Positions 57,060-64,000 of a DNA stretch of 64,000 bases are shown one piece after another (position 1 is the stretch's first letter; each line of letters begins with the position of its first letter). The translations under genes were made by a program, and so were the position numbers. The stretch comes from Acuticoccus sp051016205. Lineage in GTDB: Bacteria > Pseudomonadota > Alphaproteobacteria > Rhizobiales > Amorphaceae. Under the pieces are notes generated by a model. It ran no database searches, was not told the origin of the DNA, and saw nothing but the letters and a program-made list of their open reading frames with translations. The stretch covers positions 4,278,001-4,342,000 of the forward strand of contig CP136534.1 of NCBI GenBank assembly GCA_051016205.1, in the 5' to 3' direction.

Positions 57060-58285
57060 TGACTGCTCGGTTCGGCATCGGACTGAGCCTCAATCAAGCC
57101 TGGGAGCTTGGCCCGCTTGCTCCAAAGAGTCCTGAAGCCGCAGTTGCCGCCCTTGGCCCAAGGGCGATCTTGGATCCCTCCGACACCACCTCCATGAGAG
57201 TGGGGCGCGACGGTGGCGGTGGGGTGCCAACAGCCAACGTCAATGTGGGCCTCATTCTCGACAAGGCAGAGATGGCCGGCGCCACCGCGGCAGATTTCAT
57301 CGCAGAGCAGACCGAGGGTGTGCCCAGCACGATCTTTGCCGATTGGTCGGACCCAAGCGAGCCGGATGGCTGGGCCAAGACAGGGACCCACAACGCACAG
57401 AACTTTGTCGAGCAGAGCGGCGGTCTTCGCCTGGTCGGCGACGGCGCGACTGTGGGGTTGCGGCTGCCGGCGTCCCTGTCGGCCGGCGCCTGGTATCGGT
57501 ACGAGATCGACGTGACGATCACCTCTGGCAGCGTCGAGGTGGAACAACGAAGCGACGCCGCCAGCCTGACCACGGAGCGCACCATCAGCGCGACGGGAAC
57601 CGTGGAGGGTTTTATCTACGGCGCCGGCACCGCCACCAGCCTGGGTCTATCGCTTTCGGTCGCAAGCGACGTGACCGTCAACTCACTGTCCCTGAAGGAC
57701 GTCCCTGGTCGCCACTTCGTCGCGTTGAGCGACGCCCTTCGCCCTGTTCTCAAGGATTCCTCTGGCCTTCAGTACCTGGAGATCGCGACGGACGCCGGCA
57801 TGGTGACCGAGGGCGATGAGACAGTCGACGCGGGATTCTTCGCCTGTGCCGAGTTGCGCTATCCGGTTTACGACGGCCCGAGCAGCCCAGAGAGGGTCTT
57901 CGGCATATCCAACTCGGTGAAGTCGCACCGCCAGTACGTCAGCATGAGGACCACCGGATCGAACCGCATTCAGACCGATGGCAGGATCGGTGGCGGCACC
58001 ATCTACAACGTCAACTCCGGTTTCACCATCAACTCGCCTGGGGAGATCTTCACACTTTCTGGCGGCCACGACGGATCGACCACGCTCTTTGTCAGGAAGA
58101 ATTCGGAGAGTCGGTTTGAGGATGTGTATGACCTCGCCGGGGACAGCACCGCGGCGCCCATGTACCTTGCCGGTTCGCCCATGGCGTTGTGCCACTTCTT
58201 TGGAGGGGCCTTTTTCGACAAGAGCTTGTCAGATGTTGACCAGTTGTCGGTGATCGACTGGGCAACAGGCCTCGCGGACGTTTAA
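57059..58285 (+). CDS. Putative tail/adhesion protein (408 aa)
   Basis: ATG 57059 overlaps the previous stop (TGATG). The N-terminal 80 residues are Gly/Pro rich; residues about 95-225 form a carbohydrate-binding-like beta sandwich (WYRYEIDVTITSGSVEVEQR). A C-terminal region has concanavalin/LamG-like features (MYLAGSPMALCHFFGGAFFD then WATGLADV), a common end in phage proteins that bind surfaces. It precedes the tailspike and may be its adapter. Confidence 0.6.
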   Translation: MTARFGIGLSLNQAWELGPLAPKSPEAAVAALGPRAILDPSDTTSMRVGRDGGGGVPTANVNVGLILDKAEMAGATAADFIAEQTEGVPSTIFADWSDPSEPDGWAKTGTHNAQNFVEQSGGLRLVGDGATVGLRLPASLSAGAWYRYEIDVTITSGSVEVEQRSDAASLTTERTISATGTVEGFIYGAGTATSLGLSLSVASDVTVNSLSLKDVPGRHFVALSDALRPVLKDSSGLQYLEIATDAGMVTEGDETVDAGFFACAELRYPVYDGPSSPERVFGISNSVKSHRQYVSMRTTGSNRIQTDGRIGGGTIYNVNSGFTINSPGEIFTLSGGHDGSTTLFVRKNSESRFEDVYDLAGDSTAAPMYLAGSPMALCHFFGGAFFDKSLSDVDQLSVIDWATGLADV

Positions 58286-58288
58286 CCG

Positions 58289-60223
58289 ATGGGCACTCTC
58301 GGCATGGGTTTAGGGATAGGCAACCTGTCCCTAAACTTCATCCAGAACTTGTTGGCCAACGTTCGCGTGTTGGATGATGTCGTTGCCGTGCTGGCGGCAA
58401 CGGAAGAGTGGGCACCCGGCGAATATGTCGCCACCATCGTCGGCGGTTACCTCTACCGCGTCGCCTCGCCTGCCGCGGAGGATCACCACGTCACGACTGC
58501 TGGCGGCGTGAAGCTCTACGTGTTGCCGTCCACCGATGGCTCATACCACTCGGCCGCCTTCGGCATCGTGCCGGGTGTCGACCAGACGGCGGCGTTCAAC
58601 GCGTTCTTCACCGTAGTGGCCGGCAGGCGGGCGACGATCAACCGGGCGGCCACGACCTATGTCGGCAACAACCTGCTCGTTCAGAGCGGCACCCATCTGT
58701 TGCTCGAGGCCGGAGTCGAGCTGACCGGCAAAGGCGACGGCTCTGCACGCCTCATCAGCGTCAACAGCGTCAGCAACGTCAGCATCGTGGGGTATGGCGC
58801 CAAGCTGTCCCTGCCTGCCGAGGACCGCTCACACGTGGTGTACGTCAACCGCGCGAAGAAGGTCCATCTTGAGGGATTCGAGGTGGAGGGGCCTGGCCTG
58901 CCGGACATCCACGAGAGCGATTGCATATACATCGGCGGCGACCCAAACGCGAACAACGTCTGTGAGGACGTTACGCTGTGGAACATCCTGGCCTACGGCG
59001 CGCGCCGCAACATCCTGTCGATCGCCGGTGGCCACCGCGTGCACATCGGCTGGTGCGAGTTCCACACCACGCTCGACGGGACGTTCAAGAAGGGCATCGA
59101 CCTGGAGGCCAACAAGTGGATGGCGGACGGCCGCTCTCCGGTCCAGGACATCACGATCGACAAGTGCTACATCCACGACACCCTCTCGGATGGCATCGCC
59201 ATCATCTGGGCTGACGGCGTGACCATCAGGGACACGGTCATCGAGCGTAGCGGCGATAACGGACTCAACGTCACCACCGGTCCGCACTTCCACAGCGATG
59301 ACCGAAACCCCAGGGTCGGTGACAGCCTCGGCGTCTCCGTGATCGACGACGTCACGGGGTGGGTCACTGTGTCCACCGACCCCGCCGGCCGGGTCATGGC
59401 GGATCACGGAATCTTGCCGGGCGACCTGGTCGTTTTCTCAGTGAACGGTGCCGGGGCGATCCCACCGGAGCTGTCGGGCTACCTGTTCGTGGCCGAGATC
59501 TCGTCAGATCAGACCCAGATCCGCGTGACCGACAACTCTGACGCCGGATTGATCACTTCGCTCTCGAACGCCGGGTCTGGGACGCTGAACGACGACCCAT
59601 CGGTCTCTGAGGTCGTCGCCAAAGTGTACCGCGACGGTGCGGCGTCTAACATCTTGATCGACAACCTCAAGGTGTCGGACAGCGAGGAGCACGACATGCG
59701 CTTCTCGGTTGCCCGAAAGATCAGGGTTTTCAACTCCGAGACAAACCCCAGTGGATCCTCGTCGAACGGAATCACGGCACAACTCTGCTCAGACGTAACG
59801 ATCGCGAACAACCGATCGTACGGCCAAGGTGTGGGCAACAAGGGGATCAACTTCGACAGGGTGTGGGCGGCACGCACGAGGGACAACACCGTGACGGGCT
59901 TTCTCCGCGAGGGCGTGTCAGCCATCTCCGCGAACGGCGCCGAGCTTCACGGCGACCACTGCTATGCGTGCGGTGAGAACTCGTCCTACAACGCTGCATT
60001 CATCGTGGACAAGTCGCGTGGGGCGAAGATGTCGCCGACCATCCGAAACGGGCCAAACCCGTCGGCGCGCGGCATCCATCTCCACACCAACGCTGAGGCA
60101 TGCCTTGTCACCGGTGCGACCTGCGAAAATGCCGGTGCAGACAACGCGTCGTCGATATCGGACAGCGGGACAGGCAACCGCGTGACCGACAGCACGCTGT
60201 TCGACGGCTCGTTTAGCGCGTAG
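58289..60223 (+). CDS. Tailspike with right-handed beta-helix (depolymerase candidate)
   Basis: A 644-residue protein. After an N-terminal head-binding-like region, YHSAAFGIVPGVDQTAAFNA starts the pectate-lyase-like fold seen in phage tailspikes. Beta-helix coils run from about 110 to 620: VHLEGFEVEGPGLPDIHESD, ITIDKCYIHDTLSDGIAIIW, VTIRDTVIERSGDNGLNVTT. A short SH3-like insert (about 345-430) interrupts the helix. Such spikes bind or cut surface polysaccharide. Last phage structural gene. Confidence 0.8.
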   Translation: MGTLGMGLGIGNLSLNFIQNLLANVRVLDDVVAVLAATEEWAPGEYVATIVGGYLYRVASPAAEDHHVTTAGGVKLYVLPSTDGSYHSAAFGIVPGVDQTAAFNAFFTVVAGRRATINRAATTYVGNNLLVQSGTHLLLEAGVELTGKGDGSARLISVNSVSNVSIVGYGAKLSLPAEDRSHVVYVNRAKKVHLEGFEVEGPGLPDIHESDCIYIGGDPNANNVCEDVTLWNILAYGARRNILSIAGGHRVHIGWCEFHTTLDGTFKKGIDLEANKWMADGRSPVQDITIDKCYIHDTLSDGIAIIWADGVTIRDTVIERSGDNGLNVTTGPHFHSDDRNPRVGDSLGVSVIDDVTGWVTVSTDPAGRVMADHGILPGDLVVFSVNGAGAIPPELSGYLFVAEISSDQTQIRVTDNSDAGLITSLSNAGSGTLNDDPSVSEVVAKVYRDGAASNILIDNLKVSDSEEHDMRFSVARKIRVFNSETNPSGSSSNGITAQLCSDVTIANNRSYGQGVGNKGINFDRVWAARTRDNTVTGFLREGVSAISANGAELHGDHCYACGENSSYNAAFIVDKSRGAKMSPTIRNGPNPSARGIHLHTNAEACLVTGATCENAGADNASSISDSGTGNRVTDSTLFDGSFSA

Positions 60224-60247
60224 GGGCAAACTCTCGTACCTCGCGGC

Positions 60248-60373
60248 CTAGTTCGCGAATCCCGCCACTTCCCCACACCTGGGGCATTCTACGATCTGGC
60301 CAGTCTTGCGGCGGCCCTTCCAGCCGCATGCGCCACACTCCACAGGCGCCATCACTTCCTTCCCCACGGCCAT
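60248..60373 (-). CDS. Tiny zinc-ribbon protein (41 aa)
   Basis: Reads MAVGKEVMAPVECGACGWKG then IVECPRCGEVAGFAN: CxxC and CxxC for one zinc ribbon. It lies three bases after the SRAP remnant on the same strand. Short but convincing; role unknown. Confidence 0.6.
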   Translation of the reverse strand: MAVGKEVMAPVECGACGWKGRRKTGQIVECPRCGEVAGFAN

Positions 60374-60376
60374 CTC

Positions 60377-60898
60377 TCAATCCTTCCCGTCCATGGAACC
60401 GTCCGCCTTCCCGCCCAAGCGGGCCAGCCTGAGCTTGTCGTTCGGCAACGGCCGCTGGAGCGCCATCGCCTCCTCCGTGCTGCCGGTTAGCCACTGCTCA
60501 TAGTCGGCTGGGTCCAGGATCACCGGCATCGCCTTTGGGTGGATCGGCTTCACGACGTCGTTCGCGTCTGTCGTGCAGAATGCCGCCAGCTCAAACTCCC
60601 CCTCCTCGCCCTTCTTCCGCTCCCCCGACCATGGTCGCCACAGGCCCGCAAACGCGAAGAGTGGCCGGTCCTCGTCGTTATCCGCCGTCAGCGCAAACCA
60701 AGCCACCGCCTTGTGGCCCTTCTCATTCTTCTCGGTGGGGTGGTACTCGGCAAAGCTTGTGGCGGGCACCAGGCAACGAAACTCCGGCTTGCCGACCCAG
60801 CCGGCCCAATAGCGGCTTTCAAGGTTGCGGATGTTGGTGACCGGCCGGCCGCTGCGCACGGCTGGGAAACCCCACTGACAACGCGCAGCGCCCTCAGT
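60377..60898 (-). pseudogene. 5'-truncated SRAP (YedK/HMCES-like) gene
   Basis: SRAP proteins shield abasic sites through Cys2 right after the start. The visible part begins CQWGFPAVRSGRPVTNIRNL, then FRCLVPATSFAEYHPTEKNE and IHPKAMPVILDPADYEQWLT, which match the second half of phage SRAP proteins. The frame closes at TAG 60899-60901, so the first ~80 residues, including Cys2, are missing. ATG 60859 could start a short product but without the active site. The break may mark a phage-host junction. Confidence 0.75.
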
Positions 60899-61117
60899 CT
60901 ATGGGCGACATCCTGGCGGCCATGAATGAATGCACTCTCAATTATAACAACCCGCCACCGCGCAAAATCTTCCCGCTGCGCCTTTCCAGAACTCCACACT
61001 CTAAAAGCAGCAATGCTATTTCTTCCACAATCTTTATATAACCAGAACACTTCAAACTAAAATATATTTATGTGTAGCCGACTCTTCAAATACTGCATTT
61101 CAAATAATTAAGGCAAC
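60899..61117. other. AT-rich junction between phage and host-like DNA, no gene seen
   Basis: Composition shifts from GC-rich phage genes to AT-rich sequence. No convincing ORF, tRNA or direct repeat is visible. It is the best place for a prophage end or deletion scar in this window. Confidence 0.4.
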
Positions 61118-61801
61118 TCACACAAAATCTATAGATGGCAACAAATAATTCTCTAGCACCCTATTGTAATTGTAGTTTTCCGAATCCTTTGGTAAATCCC
61201 TCGCATAATTCTCAGCAAAAAAGCGATTCCACTCTGGCGGAGGCGGGCAACATTTTGATAGATCAAAAACCTCCTTTGTGCAACTAAAGAAACTATACTC
61301 TAGGTCATAGTCAAATACAAAACATGCCGAAAAATTACTGTTAGAAATAAAGAAGGGTGTAGTCCAGTTTCCAGTATAAAGAAATTCGATTAACCTATAA
61401 TCAAACACTGGCAATTCGATAAACAAATACCTATTAGGATGAGCTGATGAAAGAATGACCTTATCAAATATTGGACAAGTTATCCGCTTTTGAAGGAAAT
61501 GACTTGCAGTCACACCACCCACAAAAACCTCATCGTGCTCATAGGGCGCACGCGGAAAAAATATTGTATTATTTCTAATTTGCGGAATTACAATAATACC
61601 TCCGTTAACATGAACGCGACTGAACAATTCTGGGATTTTGTTTTCATACTCAGATTTCATTGATTCAAAAGAAAGACTCCTTGCATTCAGTTCCATTAGA
61701 TGTGTCTGTAGCTCCACGCCTACGACCGCCACCTCGCTATACTCTTCATCGAACAACTCCACGACTCGCATCCTTTTTGCAAATATGTTGATGTCACTCA
61801 C
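61118..61801 (-). CDS. Putative immunity protein for the Rhs toxin
   Basis: AT-rich gene whose GTG (61799-61801) overlaps the Rhs stop in GTGAGTGA, so the pair is coupled. The 227-residue product begins VSDINIFAKRMRVVELFDEE and contains FSRVHVNGGIIVIPQIRNNT and many aromatic residues (YLFIELPVFDYRLIEFLYTG). It resembles no immunity family I can name; the call rests on position after a polymorphic toxin and on low GC. The frame continues upstream to 62047, but that part overlaps the toxin. Confidence 0.55.
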   Translation of the reverse strand: MSDINIFAKRMRVVELFDEEYSEVAVVGVELQTHLMELNARSLSFESMKSEYENKIPELFSRVHVNGGIIVIPQIRNNTIFFPRAPYEHDEVFVGGVTASHFLQKRITCPIFDKVILSSAHPNRYLFIELPVFDYRLIEFLYTGNWTTPFFISNSNFSACFVFDYDLEYSFFSCTKEVFDLSKCCPPPPEWNRFFAENYARDLPKDSENYNYNRVLENYLLPSIDFV

Positions 61802-63344
61802 CCACCAGCGATCCCTTTCCGCCACTACCGGGTCGCCCACCGGGACGAGTAACTGACCAACCAGGATACCTGGTACTGGTACGCCTACCATAAACGTCGA
61901 CTTTAGTTCCATCAACGGTTGTAGAGCTACCGCCTGGGAATTTCGTTTGCTCTGCACCAGGAATTGCTTCAAGTTCTCGCTCAACCTCTGCCTGCCCTTT
62001 TGGCGTTTCCCACGCTTTATCGCCACCCGTACTCGTTGACCCCGCAAAAACTTTGTCTACGTCGGGATTCCCTGTACTAGGACCACTTTCAACAGGCTCT
62101 TCGGGGGCATCTGGTGTCTTTGATGTAAGTATAGATCCAATTATTGCCGTCGCCGGTATCGGTCCCAGCATAGCCAGATCTGCAGGTGAAATTGATATTA
62201 CTAGCTTACCTCTCTCGTCGAAACTAAAATCTAAAGCGTAACGAGTCGACAAGAATGGAGTAGAGATCTCCATATTCACGTTGCGTCCTGGCGTCAGGTC
62301 TCCGGTTTGATATACCGTGTCTCCAATACCAATCTCACTACTACCATAATCAAAGGAGAAGTTTTCCCCAAGCGAGCCAGTATCTCTGACATTACCAGTA
62401 GCTGTTTGACCAGTCGGATCGCTCAAGTTAACTGGCTCGTTCAATGCGTAGGCATAACGGTTCACGCCCACCCCTGACACGATGGGATCTAAGTGATCAG
62501 GTTGAACGAAGCGCGCAATGATCGGGTCGTAGTACCGAGCATTTAGGTACATCAGCCCCGCCGCCTCATCGAATCGCTCGGACAGGAAGCTCTTCGATTC
62601 CTCCGCAGGCGTGGGCGTTTGGTTGACCCGGGTCTGCTCACCATAAGGCGCGTAGCTGATCCGTGTAACCCGGGTCCCACCAGGGTTGGTCACCGCCCGC
62701 ACCGAGTTGTCGTAGTCCAGATGCACGCCGTAGGTCTGCAGCGCGATGCGTTTGGCGTCTGGCAGTGGGTACTTCGTCAGAACACCCGTCGGGCTCAGCT
62801 CCATGTCGTGGAAGAAAGCGGTGATCGACGGTGGCCCGCCTTGGGGGACGACCCTCCGTTTGATCCGGCTCTCATCAGGCCCGTAGAGCGAATAGGTGTC
62901 TGTCCCTCTTGAGACGGACTCGACGCGATTCAAGCCATCATAGGCGATGGTTTTCGCGATGCGCGCGAGCCCTTGGACGTTGAGCAGATTGCCATTGTCG
63001 TCGTAGGTCAGGGTGGCCTGGCCGATGGAGGTCGGCGCGTGAGGACGTGGCTGTCCCGGGTTGGGGTAACCGTACTGACCAATGTCAGATTTTCGCGTGA
63101 GGTTGTCTACGCCATCGTACTCGTAGACGAGCACTTGGGTTTGCGGATTGCCACCATCGTCCACGTAGTTGCGCACGGCTCGCGTGAGGCGACCGGCCGC
63201 ATCGTAGGTGTAGGTCCAGTTTGACTGATTGATGGACCCTGAACTGGACGCAATCCTCCCTTTATCGTCGCGCACGAACGTGCGCTGGAACCAGACCGCA
63301 GCGCCACGCTCCTGAGCGGCCCCCGCGAGGTGGTCCAGTTGCAA
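61794..63344 (-). pseudogene. Rhs/YD-repeat polymorphic toxin, 5' end lost to an IS
   Basis: The remaining 516 codons hold YD repeats (YTYDAAGRLTRAVRNYVDDG, TLTYDDNGNLLNVQGL, TIAYDGLNRVESVSRG), the core end FDEAAGLMYLNARYYDPIIA with RFVQPDHLDPI, and the pre-toxin boundary YALNEPVNLSDPTGQ. The variable C-terminus (about 200 residues) ends WSVTRPGGRPGSGGKGSLVG and would be the toxin; no family recognised. The frame starts exactly at the IS end (63345), so the bulk of the Rhs shell is missing and secretion is unlikely unless it continues beyond the IS. Confidence 0.8.
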
Positions 63345-64000
63345 TGTTAGTGGAGGGTCGGTCTTTTCACCAGCGGTAGCCTGGTGGGCGGAGCCGCTCC
63401 TACGAGCGGAGCCGGCCAGGCGGGTGGCCGGAACACCGTCGTCTCTGGGGCCGGAGCCTGGTAGCCAAGAGCACTGTGCGGGCGGACACCATTGTAGTGG
63501 CGACGCCAGCTTTCGATCACGGTGCGGGCCTCGCGGAGCGTGTAGAAGATCTCACCGTCGAGGAGCTCGTCGCGCATTCGGGCGTTGAAGCTCTCGATGT
63601 AGCCGTTCTCCCACGGGCTCCCCGGCGCGATGTATGCGGTGCTGGCCCCCACCCCATGGATCCACCTCTGAACCGCCTTGGCGACGAATTCTGGGCCATT
63701 GTCGGAGCGGATATGGCTCGGCACGCCGCGCAGGATGAACAGGTCCGAAAGGACGTCGATCACGTCGGTACTTTTCAAGCGCCGTTCCACCCGGATCGCG
63801 AGGCACTCGTGGGTGAACTCGTCAACCACGTTCAACATGCGATACTTGCGCCCGTCATGGGTGCGATCCTCCATGAAATCGTACGACCACACGTGGTTCG
63901 GCCGCTCTGCCCGCAGCCGCACGCACGACCCATCATTCAGCCACAGCCGGCCCCGCTTGGGCTGCCGGGCTGGCACTTTCAGCCCTTCGCGTCGCCAGAT
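63345..64000 (-). mobile_element. IS3-family insertion sequence, partial
   Basis: One terminus is at about 63345, where TGTTAGTGGAGGG starts with the TG expected of IS3-family ends and the Rhs frame is cut. The element runs off the window. It encodes the transposase listed separately. Confidence 0.7.
63347..64000 (-). CDS. IS3-family transposase OrfB, partial
   Basis: The DDE integrase domain is visible: first Asp in HVWSYDFMEDRTHDGRKYR, second in SHIRSDNGPEFVAKAVQ, Glu in SPWENGYIESFNARMRDELL, then RHYNGVRPHSALGYQAP. The sequence at the window edge (IWRREGLKVPARQPKRGRLW) shows that the gene continues upstream beyond 64000. It resembles the IS407/IS2-like subgroups of IS3. The stop is two bases from the IS end. 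Confidence 0.88.
   Translation of the reverse strand: MWRREGLKVPARQPKRGRLWLNDGSCVRLRAERPNHVWSYDFMEDRTHDGRKYRMLNVVDEFTHECLAIRVERRLKSTDVIDVLSDLFILRGVPSHIRSDNGPEFVAKAVQRWIHGVGASTAYIAPGSPWENGYIESFNARMRDELLDGEIFYTLREARTVIESWRRHYNGVRPHSALGYQAPAPETTVFRPPAWPAPLVGAAPPTRLPLVKRPTLH

Noticed and set aside
1..64000. Phage integrase, retron or diversity-generating retroelement
   Set aside because: No tyrosine or serine recombinase and no reverse transcriptase motif was found in any frame, so integration mode and tail diversification cannot be assigned from this window.

Overview
The window is almost entirely one temperate or formerly temperate phage genome with a contractile tail (a P2/Mu-type mosaic), carried by an alphaproteobacterium. 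Three things point to the host group: a circularly permuted two-piece tmRNA with an ANDN-type tag, a GcrA homologue and a GapR (DUF2312) homologue. At about 60.9 kb the phage sequence stops inside a 5'-truncated SRAP gene. Beyond it, 61.1-64 kb looks like host chromosome: a 5'-truncated Rhs toxin, its putative immunity gene, and an IS3-family element that cut into the Rhs gene. No integrase is visible, so the left phage end lies outside the window.

Layout. 1-4.1 kb (minus strand): a leftward early operon with SSB, a Ref/DUF968-like nuclease, a RecT-like annealing protein and an exonuclease VIII-like partner. 4.1-4.8 kb: a CI/Cro-type switch with a divergent operator region. 4.8-9.5 kb (plus): replication genes, namely an O-like initiator with iterons inside its coding sequence and a primase-helicase whose zinc domain lies in a separate overlapping frame, then a predicted sulfotransferase. 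9.5-11.9 kb: minus-strand small genes, a DUF488-like gene, a ParB-like gene and a plus-strand tRNA-like RNA with its own terminator. 12-14.6 kb: a putative antirestriction adenine methyltransferase, a ParB-like gene and a terminase small subunit. 14.7-18.6 kb (minus): an AbiTii-type abortive-infection gene and ParB-like genes. 18.7-25.4 kb: large terminase, an iteron-rich remnant that looks like a second origin, regulators (winged helix, GcrA, GapR fused to an RMF-like domain), RusA, an AAA+ ATPase and the portal. 25.5-27.1 kb: AT-rich accessory genes. 27.1-31.8 kb: head morphogenesis, scaffold and major capsid protein, interleaved with zinc-ribbon repeat proteins.

The most unusual stretch is 31.85-35.07 kb, between the capsid gene and the head-tail connector genes. 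It holds a candidate three-way-junction RNA and three copies of a covarying two-hairpin element. Two of these sit 60 bases upstream of antirepressor genes (BRO-N, and Rha/ANT); the third precedes a complete permuted tmRNA with an apparent 3-nt intervening segment. Next come tRNA-like 5' and 3' halves separated by an ORF of the group-I-intron-associated PD-(D/E)XK endonuclease family, with no room for an intron core.

35.1-53.2 kb is a compact late operon: connector and completion proteins, baseplate V/PAAR/W/J/I, fibre proteins, sheath, tube, gpE/E' with a canonical -1 slippery heptamer, tape measure, and gpU/X/D. 53.1-60.2 kb carries DnaQ-like exonuclease, thymidylate synthase, a lysis cassette (endolysin, putative spanin pair, coiled-coil membrane protein) and a beta-helix tailspike. 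All family calls come from reading the translated sequence without database searches; symbols are given only where the family is plain.
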